Origin: Adhaeribacter pallidiroseus | Lineage (GTDB): Bacteria; Bacteroidota; Bacteroidia; Cytophagales; Hymenobacteraceae | Direction: 5' to 3' | Length of the DNA: 64,000 nucleotides | Assembly (NCBI RefSeq): GCF_003340495.1 | Contig: NZ_QASA01000001.1 | Location: 2,914,001-2,978,000 of the forward strand | Part shown: positions 34,939 to 44,578 of the stretch, piece by piece | Layout: the number at the start of each line of letters is the position of its first letter | Position numbering within the stretch: position 1 is the first letter of the stretch | Made by a program: the position numbers and the translations under genes | Notes under the pieces: model-generated | What the model saw: the letters and a program-made list of their open reading frames with translations, nothing else | The model's database searches: none | What the model was told of the DNA's origin: nothing

Positions 34939-35805
34939 ATGAATAAAATATTAATAACCGGTGCCACCGGGCAAATGGGCCGCACCGTTCTGCAAACTTT
35001 ATTAAAAAAAATGCCGGCTTCGAACATCCATGTTCTATCCCGTAAAGCAGAAAAACTAACAGAACTACAATCAATCGGCTTAAACACATTTGTGGGTAGT
35101 TATGAAGATGTAACTTCCCTGGCAAAAGCAATGGAAGGCGTAGATACCGTACTTTTAATCTCGGCCGGCGACCAAGGCGACCGGATGCAAGAACATCGGA
35201 ATGTGGTGGACATGGCTAAACAATGCGGCGTACAAAACCTGGCCTATACCAGTAGAGCCCTCCGGGACAGAACAACGCTGCACAATCAACTCATGCACGA
35301 CCATTTTAACACCGAAGACTATATCCAGGAAAGTGGCTTGAATTATACTATATTTCAAAATGCTTTGTATACGGAGTTTCTGCAATTTGTTATTCATAAA
35401 GATCATCTGGAAAAAGGCATTTTGCTGCCCACCGGCGAAGGCAGAGTAGCCTTTACCTTGCGGGCGGACCAGGCCGAAGCAATTGCCCAGGTATTACTGA
35501 ACGAGCCATTTTTAAACAAAACGTATTTATTTACCGGCAACAAAACGTATTCTTTTTTCGAAGTAGCCCAGAGCTTATCTTTACTTGCGGGTAAAGAAAT
35601 AAAATATACCCCGGTAGAATTACCTGCCTTTGTAAAAACCATGCAACAACGCGGTTTACCCGATGCGGTTATTACCAAAATCAGCAGCTTTTTATTAGAT
35701 ATAAAAAATAATCAGGAAACAGTAATAACCCATGATTTGGAAAATAAACTGGGTCGTAAGCCAGCAACGTTGCCGGAAGGATTAAAAATGGTGTTTAACT
35801 TTTAA
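34939..35805 (+). CDS. NmrA/atypical SDR NAD(P)-binding protein
   Basis: This 288-residue protein has the Rossmann motif GATGQMGRTV at residues 7-16 and lacks the YxxxK catalytic pair in the standard position, as expected for the NmrA-like/quinone oxidoreductase-2 (YtfG) branch. The NYTIFQNALYTEFLQF segment near residue 135 corresponds to the substrate side. It may reduce quinones or act as a redox sensor. The AraC gene at 35921 follows on the same strand and is its likely regulator, a common arrangement. Confidence 0.85.
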   Translation: MNKILITGATGQMGRTVLQTLLKKMPASNIHVLSRKAEKLTELQSIGLNTFVGSYEDVTSLAKAMEGVDTVLLISAGDQGDRMQEHRNVVDMAKQCGVQNLAYTSRALRDRTTLHNQLMHDHFNTEDYIQESGLNYTIFQNALYTEFLQFVIHKDHLEKGILLPTGEGRVAFTLRADQAEAIAQVLLNEPFLNKTYLFTGNKTYSFFEVAQSLSLLAGKEIKYTPVELPAFVKTMQQRGLPDAVITKISSFLLDIKNNQETVITHDLENKLGRKPATLPEGLKMVFNF

Positions 35806-35920
35806 CAAATTTAAAATAAGTACGGCAACCAAGTTTGTTGGGCGTAGGATTCAGGAGAACCTACCAGCTAAATAAGGTATATGTAACAACGAACAAACCA
35901 CCAATAACCCCATTTTACCG

Positions 35921-36841
35921 ATGGCTACCCAAGCACCGCATAAATTTAAAACTATTAGCGAATACCATCAATTCATGGATTTACCCAAGCCCCAACACCC
36001 TTTGGTAAGTGTGGTGAAATTTGAAGATATAAAACGGCAGCCCCGTAATAACGCAATAAGTATTATCAACAGTTTTTATTCTATTGCTTTAAAAAAAACC
36101 TTTAATGCCAAATTAAAATACGGGCAGCAAGAATATGATTTTAAAGAAGGAATCCTGGCGTTTATTGCACCTAACCAAGTCATTAGTGTTATTCCAGAAG
36201 AAGATACGCCTTTGCAGCACACGGGTTGGTTACTGCTTTTCCACCCGGATTTTCTCTGGAACACGGCGTTAGCTTCTAAAATAAAGCTGTACGATTTTTT
36301 TGGTTACCACTTGCACGAAGCCTTACATCTTTCGGAAAAAGAAGAACTGATGCTCGTAAACATAATCGAAAGTATGAACCACGAATACCATTCCAACCTG
36401 GATAAATTTAGTCAGGAGGTCTTGAGCGTTCAATTAGAATTATTGCTTACCTACGCCGATCGGTTTTACCAAAGGCAGTTTTTTACCCGAAAAATAAATA
36501 ACCATACCATCCTTATGCAACTGGAAAACTTATTAGCCGAGTATTTTAAAAAAGACAACCTGACTCTAATCGGTTTACCAACCGTGCAATATATTTCCGA
36601 CGCTTTGCACGTATCACCTAATTATTTAAGCCGGCTACTCAAAACATTATCCGGACAAAGTACCCAGCACTTTATACACGATAAACTGATCGCGTGCGCC
36701 AAAGAAAAATTATCGACTACCGATTTATCCGTTAATGAAATTGCTTACACCTTAGGTTTTGAACATCCGCAATCTTTCAGTAAATTATTTAAAATTAAAA
36801 CCAACACTACCCCTTTGGAATTTAGACAAACCTTTAACTAA
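35921..36841 (+). CDS. AraC-family transcriptional regulator
   Basis: The 306-residue regulator has an N-terminal cupin-like sensing half (residues 1-190) and a C-terminal AraC DNA-binding half (about 205-303). The second helix-turn-helix is well conserved: DLSVNEIAYTLGFEHPQSFSKLFKIKTNTTPLEFR. It follows the NmrA-type gene by 115 bp; the 12-mer AACAACGAACAA lies between them at 35885-35896. Confidence 0.85.
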   Translation: MATQAPHKFKTISEYHQFMDLPKPQHPLVSVVKFEDIKRQPRNNAISIINSFYSIALKKTFNAKLKYGQQEYDFKEGILAFIAPNQVISVIPEEDTPLQHTGWLLLFHPDFLWNTALASKIKLYDFFGYHLHEALHLSEKEELMLVNIIESMNHEYHSNLDKFSQEVLSVQLELLLTYADRFYQRQFFTRKINNHTILMQLENLLAEYFKKDNLTLIGLPTVQYISDALHVSPNYLSRLLKTLSGQSTQHFIHDKLIACAKEKLSTTDLSVNEIAYTLGFEHPQSFSKLFKIKTNTTPLEFRQTFN

Positions 36842-37420
36842 CCAAATAAAACTAATTAAAACTTCCGTTTGGTAGTTTAATTTGCTTGAAAAAATAGTAG
36901 ATATTTTAATTGCGGTACTGGTGATTGATAAATTATTGACCATTAACCGAGCAGCTGTTTATTTTAATTATTCGGGTAATCATACGGACGAGCTTTGTTT
37001 CTATTATTGTTCCTGGAGAAATGAAAAAATTTAAAAAATCAAGCTAAACTGCCAAGATAATCCTAGCTTATCATTGCTCATTACTGATAAAATCTAGTAA
37101 AACTAGTTTAACCAGAGATTACCGGAACGCTAAATATAAAAAAGGAGAGCAGGTAATCTGGCGGTTATAAACAACATAAAGAATGCACCCAATCAGATTA
37201 TTATGCCAAGCCGCTCCGTTGCGCAGGGTGCAAAAATCATTTACAAAATACCTCGAAGTTAAAACAAATATTTCACCTGTAATGGGTTAGCTTTGCGATT
37301 CGTAAAGGCCAGCGTTAACAATGCGGCCTGGCCCGTTGCTTACACGAGAGCATTTAAACCAGAAATTTAAAAAAACATTCGCCAGACACAGTAAACTAAA
37401 CTTAACAAAGTAACAGAACT
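36842..37420. other. Spacer with two dodecamers and short inverted repeats
   Basis: Dodecamer copies lie at 37027-37038 and 37363-37374. TGCACCC (near 37184) is repeated inverted as GGGTGCA (near 37226), and GGCCAG/CTGGCC brackets a GCGTTAACAATGCGG word near 37308-37332. A TAGCTTTG box at 37288-37295 fits the -7 consensus for the gene at 37421 but has no clear -33 partner. Confidence 0.4.
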
Positions 37421-37837
37421 ATGGAGCAAACAAAAATTAAGATCGAAGCAACTATTGCCGCTGAAACAAGCAAAGTTTGGGAATACTATACTAACCCCGC
37501 ACATATTACGCAATGGAACTTTGCCACCAATGATTGGCTATGCCCAACCGCAGAAAATGATTTGAAACCGGGTGGGAAATATAACGCCCGCATGGAAGCA
37601 AAAGACGGCAGTTTTGGTTTCGACTTTGAAGCTACTTATAACGAAGTAATGGACCAGAAGAAGTTGACCTTCACCATGGCTGACGGCAGACAAGTAACTT
37701 CTGATTTCGAAAACCTGGACGGTACCACTAAAATTACGACCACTTTCGATCCTGAAAATACCAACGATGTAGAAATGCAACGGTCTGGATGGCAGGCCAT
37801 ATTGGATAATTTTAAAAAATATACCGAAAACAATTAA
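37421..37837 (+). CDS. SRPBCC/AHSA1-like domain protein
   Basis: The 138-residue helix-grip protein starts TKIKIEATIAAETSKVWEYYTNPAHITQWNFA, the standard AHSA1-type opening, and closes with the helix SGWQAILDNFKKYTE. It has the usual length and no extra domain. Ligand and partner are unknown. It is isolated from the array at 16-22 kb and is directly followed by a long inverted repeat. Confidence 0.85.
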   Translation: MEQTKIKIEATIAAETSKVWEYYTNPAHITQWNFATNDWLCPTAENDLKPGGKYNARMEAKDGSFGFDFEATYNEVMDQKKLTFTMADGRQVTSDFENLDGTTKITTTFDPENTNDVEMQRSGWQAILDNFKKYTENN

Positions 37838-37866
37838 AGGCTTTAGAAAACCACAACTGTGACCAG

Positions 37867-37976
37867 GGGGTATGCGTTCGTAGCAGTATCAAAACTCACA
37901 ATATATTAAAGTTCAAAGCATTGCAATTTTAAGCTAAGCTGATTGACTTTTATTGCTTCTACGAATGCATAGCCCC
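37867..37976. repeat. 110-bp element with about 33-bp imperfect inverted repeats
   Basis: The left arm (37867-37898, starting GGGGTATGCGTTCGTAGCAG) and the right arm (37944-37976, ending CTACGAATGCATAGCCCC) are complementary at most positions, with a few mismatches and one gap. The 45-bp centre is AT-rich. It begins 30 bp after the SRPBCC stop. It may be a MITE, a recombination site or a structured RNA. Confidence 0.6.
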
Positions 37977-38170
37977 TTTTAGCGGTATTTGGAACAGTAT
38001 AAAAGAATAACACTACTGCTACAGCCCGCTTGAAAATGCGGTAAGCTTTCAAAATTTAAAAGGTAGAATTAAATATGAAAAGCAGGGCAAAACAACAATT
38101 TTTTAAAATTTTGTTATGTTCCCGATGCATTTGCTACTAGCCTAGCCCTATTATAATAAAAGCTTTGTAC
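37977..38170. other. Spacer after the inverted-repeat element
   Basis: Contains TTTTTTAAAATTTT near 38100 (near-copy of the dodecamer, with AAAA). Otherwise no signal; it lies at the 3' side of the minus-strand sugar cluster. Confidence 0.3.
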
Positions 38171-39505
38171 TTAGGAGGCCGATAAAACTTTCGATTCTTT
38201 TTCCTCTAGTTTAGAAGTAGCCTGTTCGATGTTGCCCACCAGAAACAAATAGGAACAAGCACCAATTAAACCCAAGGCCCCGATAAAAACCAGGGCGGGT
38301 TTAAAGTCACCGTCTTTGGCCAGGTAACCAATTACAATAGGAACAATAATGGAGGCTAGGTTGCCCATAAAGTTAAAAACCCCGCCGGTTAAACCAATTA
38401 AATGCTTCGGCGACAAAATAGACACGAACACCCAGGAAATTAAGGCCATGCCAGCCCCAAAAAAGGCTAGCGCCATAAAAAATATGATAGCCGCCGTTTC
38501 GGTGCTATAATTAGCTCCCACAATGCTAGCCGAAACAATTAAACCAATTATAATGGGGGTTTTCCGGGCCATCGCCATAGATTTGCCTTGCCGGATTAAA
38601 TAATCCGACACAAAGCCCGACAAAAGCAAACCGGCGCAGGCGGCCAGAAAAGGAATAGAAGCCAGGTAACCCGATTTTATAAAACTTAAGCCCCGGTATT
38701 GCACCAGGTACGTCGGAAACCAAGTTAGAAAAAACCAGAGCATGGCATTCATAGCAAATTGGCCTATGTACACGCCCCATAAATTTCGACTGGCAATTAC
38801 TTGTTTTAAGTTGGCCCAGTTCCAGATAGAAGGTTGGTTTTTATCAATTTTCTTGCCTTCAATTAAGCCGCCACCTTTTTGAATGTAACTGAGTTCCTCG
38901 GTATTTACTCGCGGATGGTCCATTGGGTCGCGGTAAAAAAAATACCAGATTAAGCCCCAAGCTAGGCCCACTAATCCGGTGGTAACAAATAAACCTTTCC
39001 AGCCAGCATAATACTGAATGGTAACCAACACCGGGGTAAAAAAAGCTAGCCCAATAAACTGCCCCGATACGTACAAGGCAATGGCGGAAGCCCGTTCATG
39101 GTTCGGGAACCAGCTGGTTACAATACGGTTATTAATGGGGTAAGAAGGCGCTTCGAAGGCCCCGGTGGCAAGCCGTAAGCCAAATAAACTCACAAAACCG
39201 CGGGCAAACCCCTGGCATACCGTAGCTACAGACCAGGTTACTAAACAAAGGGCGTATAATACCCGCGGACCAACCCGGTCCGCCAATAGTCCCCCCGGAA
39301 TTTGCAGAATGGCGTAAGTCCAGCCAAAAGCCGAAAAAATTAAACCCATTTGTACCGTAGATAAACTTAAATCTTTGCTCAGGGCCGCCGCTGCTACCGC
39401 TAAATTGCTCCGGTCCAGATAATTAATCATCACGTTTACGAAAACGAGCGCCAGCATGGCGTAACGAATGTTGGTTTTTCGGATGGGGCCACTCTGTTTT
39501 TCCAT
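38171..39505 (-). CDS. MFS transporter, ACS family
   Basis: The 444-residue, twelve-span permease opens with YAMLALVFVNVMINYLDRSNLAVAA, the first-span signature of the ACS family (hexuronate, tartrate, galactonate carriers), and carries GLRLATGAFEAPSYPINNRIVTSWFPNHERA in the loop 4 region. It is last in a minus-strand cluster with an SDR, an isomerase/epimerase, the cytochrome c dehydrogenase and a Gfo/Idh/MocA enzyme, so it probably imports the oxidised sugar acid made in the periplasm. Confidence 0.85.
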   Translation of the reverse strand: MEKQSGPIRKTNIRYAMLALVFVNVMINYLDRSNLAVAAAALSKDLSLSTVQMGLIFSAFGWTYAILQIPGGLLADRVGPRVLYALCLVTWSVATVCQGFARGFVSLFGLRLATGAFEAPSYPINNRIVTSWFPNHERASAIALYVSGQFIGLAFFTPVLVTIQYYAGWKGLFVTTGLVGLAWGLIWYFFYRDPMDHPRVNTEELSYIQKGGGLIEGKKIDKNQPSIWNWANLKQVIASRNLWGVYIGQFAMNAMLWFFLTWFPTYLVQYRGLSFIKSGYLASIPFLAACAGLLLSGFVSDYLIRQGKSMAMARKTPIIIGLIVSASIVGANYSTETAAIIFFMALAFFGAGMALISWVFVSILSPKHLIGLTGGVFNFMGNLASIIVPIVIGYLAKDGDFKPALVFIGALGLIGACSYLFLVGNIEQATSKLEEKESKVLSAS

Positions 39506-39580
39506 GGATACCGGTTTGCTTGAGGTAAGTAAGGCGGTTAATTTTAAAAATAAGTAGATTTTTAAATTTGTGATCAGAAG

Positions 39581-40366
39581 CTAGCGCGCGGTCCAGCCGC
39601 CATCAACGGTGAGCATGGAACCGACCATATAACTACCCGCCTCACTGGCCAGGAAGATAGCCGCTCCTTGAATTTCGCGCATTTCGCCCCAACGACCCAA
39701 AGCCGTGGCACCCACTACAAACTTTTTACCTTCCTCGGTATCCGCAATGGGTAAATTCATTTCGGTTAAAAATGGACCGGGACAAATGGCATTTACGTTA
39801 ATATTAAAAGGGGCTAACTCCAGCGCCAGCGCCCGGGTCATTTGTACTACGGCGCCTTTACTGGAGGCATACGGTGTGCGATTCGATAAGCCTACTAAAC
39901 CCAGCGTACTGGCCAGATTAATGATACTACCCCGGCCGTTTTGTTTTAAATAAGGGGTTATGGCCCGGCAGCACAGCCAGGTTCCGTTTACGTTCACTTC
40001 CATTACTTTATTAAAGTCAGCGGGTGTTACTTCGTCAATAGCGCCCCGGATGTTGATTCCGGCGCTATTAATTAAAATATCAATCCGGCCAAAGGTGTCC
40101 ATAGCCGTGGTGGCCATGGCTTCGGTTTGTTCCTGGTTCGTAATATCGGCGCTATAAGCAATGGCCTGAATGCCAAATTCCTGACTTAGCTCCTGTGCAG
40201 CTTGGGTACCTTCTGCGGCATTCCGGTTTACCAACATAATATTTGCTCCGGCCGAAGCCAGACCAGCAGCCATCGCTAAACCTAAGCCTTTAGAGCCGCC
40301 CGTTACAACCGCCACTTTACCACTTAAATCAAATTGTTTAATACCAGGAAGTGTTTCTTTATTCAT
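39581..40366 (-). CDS. SDR-family dehydrogenase, gluconate 5-dehydrogenase-like
   Basis: This classical short-chain dehydrogenase has 261 residues. Cofactor motif VTGGSKGLGLAMAAGLASAGA at about residues 21-41, NSAGI near 99, catalytic Ser in NLASTLGLVG and YASSKGAVV (YxxxK) near 166-174 are all present. The resemblance to gluconate/idonate 5-dehydrogenases and the adjacent ACS permease suggest oxidation or reduction of a keto-sugar acid in the cytoplasm. It lies 75 bp upstream of the permease gene in the same direction. Confidence 0.85.
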   Translation of the reverse strand: MNKETLPGIKQFDLSGKVAVVTGGSKGLGLAMAAGLASAGANIMLVNRNAAEGTQAAQELSQEFGIQAIAYSADITNQEQTEAMATTAMDTFGRIDILINSAGINIRGAIDEVTPADFNKVMEVNVNGTWLCCRAITPYLKQNGRGSIINLASTLGLVGLSNRTPYASSKGAVVQMTRALALELAPFNINVNAICPGPFLTEMNLPIADTEEGKKFVVGATALGRWGEMREIQGAAIFLASEAGSYMVGSMLTVDGGWTAR

Positions 40367-40455
40367 GAAGAGAATCAGGCTTGTTAAATAAGTTTAAATT
40401 TTAGTAAAAAGTAATAATTTTTAAATATTTTATTCGTGTCATCCTAAGTATACCA

Positions 40456-41514
40456 TCAGGATTTTAAGGTATTCTTACTATAGTTCAGGCAAGCCAGAAT
40501 GTTGTTTTCTTCGGCGGCTAAGCGGCCTTCCGGATCTAGTTGCGAAACACGTGGCAGCCCCGAGGCATATTTGTGCTGCCGAACCAAGCGTAGCGTACGG
40601 GCTAAATCAGTGGCGGGAACGCCCGAAAAAGTTGCCCAATATTCGTCTTTTAAACAAGGAATTTCCAAAGGATCGCGGGTAATCATTTCCAGGTTAAAAG
40701 TTACGTTGGGGTTTTGTTGGCGGCACAAAGCAAACATTTTGGGCAAATCCAAGATACCTTTGCCCAGCGGTACCTCCGAGAGCAAAAACCCGTCAGCGTA
40801 TTCATCTAAGCCCATATCTTTCACGTGAGTAGTAAATACGTAAGGCACCAAGGTCTGAATGACTTCCATAGGTTCTTCCAAGAGGGCGATGCTATTGCCA
40901 AAGTCCAGAGTTACGCCGATCCATTCGCTGTTAAGTTGTTTCATTAAATCTACCAACTCCGGGGCCCGCCAATCTTTATGGTTTTCTACGGCTAGCTTCA
41001 TTTTGTACTTGCGTAAGATCGGTTCTGCCAGTTTTAAAGAAGCTACCGCCTTGTTTTGCAGTTCGGTAAAAGCTTCGGCTGAATGATAGGCGTCGTAACG
41101 GCGGCCGCTGGAGCAAACCGTACGCAGCACCTGCATACCGGCTTCTTTGGCGCTTTTTACTTCTTGCTCGAACCGGGCTACGTCTTCTGGTTTACCGGGT
41201 ACGCCAATAGAACCTTCCACGTAAAGTCCTAGCTTTTCGCGCCGGTCGCGTACTTTCTTAATTAAATCCGCAGACCAGTCTTTCACTACTACCTGCATGC
41301 CCCCCGCTCCTATTTTATAGCAGTGCTCTAACAAATCTACTGCATTGGCAAACCCCGGGTACTTATTGCTGGCTACTTTAGAATTCCAGCGACTACCGTA
41401 CGAATGCACCACAATGCCCATGGGCGCTTCTTTGGTAAAAGCGGGCAAGTTACCCGGAAAGGATAGCGCTAAGGCTCCCACTGTAGCTTTTTGGATAAAA
41501 TCTCGTCTGTCCAT
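40456..41514 (-). CDS. Tat-type sugar isomerase/epimerase-like TIM barrel protein
   Basis: The 352-residue protein begins MDRRDFIQKATVGALALSFPG, a twin-arginine-type signal, so it is probably exported. The rest is an AP-endonuclease-2-like (xylose-isomerase-like) TIM barrel: GAGGMQVVVKDW, LKLAVENHKDWRAPELVDLM, WIGVTLDFGNSIAL, TTHVKDM and FNLEMITRDP carry the acidic and His residues that bind metal in this family (E in VENH, D in LDFGN, H in THVKD, E in LEMI). It lies between the SDR and dehydrogenase genes. Substrate unknown. Confidence 0.8.
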   Translation of the reverse strand: MDRRDFIQKATVGALALSFPGNLPAFTKEAPMGIVVHSYGSRWNSKVASNKYPGFANAVDLLEHCYKIGAGGMQVVVKDWSADLIKKVRDRREKLGLYVEGSIGVPGKPEDVARFEQEVKSAKEAGMQVLRTVCSSGRRYDAYHSAEAFTELQNKAVASLKLAEPILRKYKMKLAVENHKDWRAPELVDLMKQLNSEWIGVTLDFGNSIALLEEPMEVIQTLVPYVFTTHVKDMGLDEYADGFLLSEVPLGKGILDLPKMFALCRQQNPNVTFNLEMITRDPLEIPCLKDEYWATFSGVPATDLARTLRLVRQHKYASGLPRVSQLDPEGRLAAEENNILACLNYSKNTLKS

Positions 41515-41786
41515 TATAACTATTTATTTAAAAAAGACTATTGTGAAAAGTGTAATAAGAAAACCATACTACTACTGGAACTTAAATTTTAAATAAAGAG
41601 AAAAATAAGGGTAGAGTAAATTTGTAATTTCTAAAAATGTCTTTCCGAAGGAAACAATTCTACAACGTAGCTAAATAGGTTTCCTAGGAATGACAAAAGA
41701 ATATTATTAATTATTACTCAACCACTTATCTTCAGATGCATTATGTTTCTTATTATTTAATGAGCATAGCGTTTTACCAAAACTAC

Positions 41787-44354
41787 TTATTTCGCTTCCG
41801 GCACTTTCGTCTCCAACACGTATTTTTTTAATTCTTCGGCTTTCCAGGGTACTACCCGGCCTTGGGAAGTTAAGCGCGTAGAACCAACGGTGCGTTTTCC
41901 GATGGGGCCGGCGTTGTTTCCCCATTCGTTGCGGATGTAGGTTAAAATAGCCGTAATGGACGCATCGTCCATAGTAATATGAGCCGGCATCACGGGTAAA
42001 ATTTCGGGCTTATCATACACTTTACCGGCTACTTCCACGGGGCCTTCCATGCCGTGCAACACAATTAAAGCCAATCGTTTTTCGTCGCCCAGCACCCAAT
42101 CGGAGCCGGCCAAAGGTGGGGCAAACCGGCTCATGCCGGCCCCATCGGTACCGTGGCACCCGGCGCAGGTAGTCAGGTAATGCTGGCGCCCTAGGGCATA
42201 TAGCTGTTGTTGCTCTTCGGTGAGCACACTTTTTTGCGTTGTACTTATCTTATTTGATTGGGCACTATGGCCGGGCCACTGGAACAAGGCGGCGAAGGCT
42301 TCTAAACGTGGTGCGTCTACTTTACCCGCTGCTTTCTGCATAATACCGGGAGCTTTGGGGAGGTTAATTGGGGCCATTTTACCAGCTCCTCCTCCGATGG
42401 ATAATCCGGTAATAATGGCTTTTTGCCGCCAGCCAAAATCCTGATCTTTTTGATCCAACAAAGCCAGCAGGCTGGTGAGTTCTCCTGGTTCTCTTTTCCG
42501 GATAACGGCGGTAGCTAGCATTTCCAGGAATATTTCTTTGGCAGGCGAGGCTTTTTGCCAATTCGGCGCGTTCCAGAGGGTTTGTAAAAAAGCAAATTCC
42601 TGGTTAGCCAAACTGCTTAAAACAGCATCCCGGATTAAGGCTGACTCGCCGTAACGATCGCTGATTGTGGCTAATAAAGGATGCGCCGTTGCCCCATTCA
42701 GCGATGAGGCGGATAGACTTATTTGTAAAATTTGTTCTGCGGGAGCATCTGCCACTATTTGTCGCAATTTTTGTTCAAAGCGAGCTTGTACGGCGGGATC
42801 AGCTTTAGCTAAAGGTTCCAATAACCGGACGGCTGTGGTACGGACTAAGGCATTATGATCGGAAAGTAAGCTTAGTAATACTTCGGGTTGACTTAGTTTT
42901 AAGCCATCTAAGGTCCACAGGGCATGAAATCGCCCTAGCGGATTACTACCAGTAGTAGCTAAACTTGTTAAAGCTGGTTCGATACCTTTATCGTTACGCT
43001 CTACCAGTAAGCGTTGCGCCATATCCCGGTACCAACCATTGCTATGGGATAAATAAGGAATTAACGCGGCAGTAGACTTCTCGGAAAGTTTAACAGGTTT
43101 GAAAGGACGCCAGTTTTCCGGTACTATGCGCCAGATGCGCCCGCGATGCACCGGCTGTACTAATTTGCGTGTAATAGTTTGCTCCCGCAAGTACGGGGTA
43201 ATGTACGCACTGTGTTGTACTAAGCCGCGGTACATGTCGGCTATGTATAAAGCTCCATCAGGCCCGTTGGCCAGGTGCACTGGCCGGAACCGCTCATCGG
43301 AGGAAGCTAAAAACTCTTTGCCTGGGTGCGGATCATGAGCGGTGAGCAGCAGACCATTTTCTTCTACCACGTTGCGCTTGATTAAATTACCCGAAGGTTC
43401 GCACACAAAAACATTGCTATAGAACTCCTGGGGCAAAGCATGACCCCGGTAAACCAGCGGCGAGCAGGCGGCCGTAAATTCTAACAGTTTTCCTTCTTTA
43501 TCCAGGGTGCCGGGTATGTAGCCCCGGTTAACGGCCGGGTTGGGCCGGATGGGATAAATGCGCCGGTCCACGGTTAAGCCGTGATCGATGCCGGTGGTAG
43601 GTTTATGGTTTTTATTCCGACCGAGATAATTTGGCGGAACCAGATCGGCGTGCAGCTGCGACCAGTTATAGTTGTAATATAATCGCCCTTTATCGTCGTG
43701 GCTAATGCCCCACTGGCCTCTGAATTCGGTACTATCGCGCTCCCATTTTCCGTTTAGTAAACGGTAACGAAACCGGGATTTGGCATTGTAATACCAATTA
43801 TCCGGATCGCGCCATAAACCGTTTCCGGAATGCTCGGGCAAAGGGCTGCCGGCGTAAACCGAATCCAGCAATGTTTTAGAATCGGCTTTCAGATCGTTAT
43901 TCTGATCCTGGGTCAGCCATAAAGCACCATTTTCGGCTACTAAAGCGCCGCCCGGTACTAAAGCTAAAGCTCGGGGCATCACTAGGCTATCGAGGTAAAT
44001 GGTACTTTTATCCATCTTGCCATCGTAGTTGGTATCTTCGAGCACCGATACGCGGCCAATAGGATCTTGTTCGCCGGTTCCGTCGATGGTGGGCATAAAA
44101 CCGCGCATTTCCACGGTCCAGAGCCGGCCATCCGGATCAAAGGTTATAATTACCGGGTCCTGCACCAAGGGTTCCGCAGCAACCAACTGAATCTTTAAAC
44201 CAGGTTCTACTTGAAAGGTCGCTAATTCCTCGGTGGGCGTATGAGGGGGTGAGGGACCTTCTTCCGGCTTGTTGGTAATTTTAGGATGGGCGCAGCTAAT
44301 TAGCCCACTCAGGCCGGCACTAAACCAGCAAAATTTAAAAAAAGGCTTCCACAT
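41787..44354 (-). CDS. Lipoprotein dehydrogenase with fused cytochrome c (TIGR02604 type), copy 2
   Basis: The 855-residue paralogue of the protein at 30031 has the same order: lipobox LISC (Cys 21), propeller (LKIQLVAAEPLVQDPVIITFDPDGRLWTVEMRGFMP; GPDGALYIADMYRGLVQHSAY), HEAT-like helices, then a cytochrome c domain with heme motif CAGCH near residue 729 and FAPPLAGSDWV after it. The extra length lies mainly in the helical part. The N-terminus includes a dodecamer copy (44331-44342) encoding FFKF. It is the probable electron-transferring oxidase of the cluster. Confidence 0.85.
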   Translation of the reverse strand: MWKPFFKFCWFSAGLSGLISCAHPKITNKPEEGPSPPHTPTEELATFQVEPGLKIQLVAAEPLVQDPVIITFDPDGRLWTVEMRGFMPTIDGTGEQDPIGRVSVLEDTNYDGKMDKSTIYLDSLVMPRALALVPGGALVAENGALWLTQDQNNDLKADSKTLLDSVYAGSPLPEHSGNGLWRDPDNWYYNAKSRFRYRLLNGKWERDSTEFRGQWGISHDDKGRLYYNYNWSQLHADLVPPNYLGRNKNHKPTTGIDHGLTVDRRIYPIRPNPAVNRGYIPGTLDKEGKLLEFTAACSPLVYRGHALPQEFYSNVFVCEPSGNLIKRNVVEENGLLLTAHDPHPGKEFLASSDERFRPVHLANGPDGALYIADMYRGLVQHSAYITPYLREQTITRKLVQPVHRGRIWRIVPENWRPFKPVKLSEKSTAALIPYLSHSNGWYRDMAQRLLVERNDKGIEPALTSLATTGSNPLGRFHALWTLDGLKLSQPEVLLSLLSDHNALVRTTAVRLLEPLAKADPAVQARFEQKLRQIVADAPAEQILQISLSASSLNGATAHPLLATISDRYGESALIRDAVLSSLANQEFAFLQTLWNAPNWQKASPAKEIFLEMLATAVIRKREPGELTSLLALLDQKDQDFGWRQKAIITGLSIGGGAGKMAPINLPKAPGIMQKAAGKVDAPRLEAFAALFQWPGHSAQSNKISTTQKSVLTEEQQQLYALGRQHYLTTCAGCHGTDGAGMSRFAPPLAGSDWVLGDEKRLALIVLHGMEGPVEVAGKVYDKPEILPVMPAHITMDDASITAILTYIRNEWGNNAGPIGKRTVGSTRLTSQGRVVPWKAEELKKYVLETKVPEAK

Positions 44355-44524
44355 ACTACCTGGTCGGGCTAATCTTGCATTCGGATACGCTGGTAATAAA
44401 TTGTATACTCTGCCTGTCTACATTACACAGGCTAAAAAGCGAGAACCCCTGATTCCCCATCCGGATGAAAGAGAAAAAATTAATAGCCAAAAGGCGGTTC
44501 AGGATCATGAATTATAAATGATAT

Positions 44525-44570
44525 AAAATTTACTCCCCGATTCTTTTGCAAGAACCGGGGAGTAAATTTT
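44525..44570 (-). terminator. Terminator after the Tat-type Gfo/Idh/MocA gene
   Basis: Arms AAAATTTACTCCCCG (44525-44539) and its complement (44556-44570) form a 15-bp stem extended inside by TTCTT/AAGAA around a TTGC loop with one mismatch. It lies 9 bp past the stop at 44579 (minus strand). Confidence 0.8.
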
Positions 44571-44578
44571 TAAATTTT

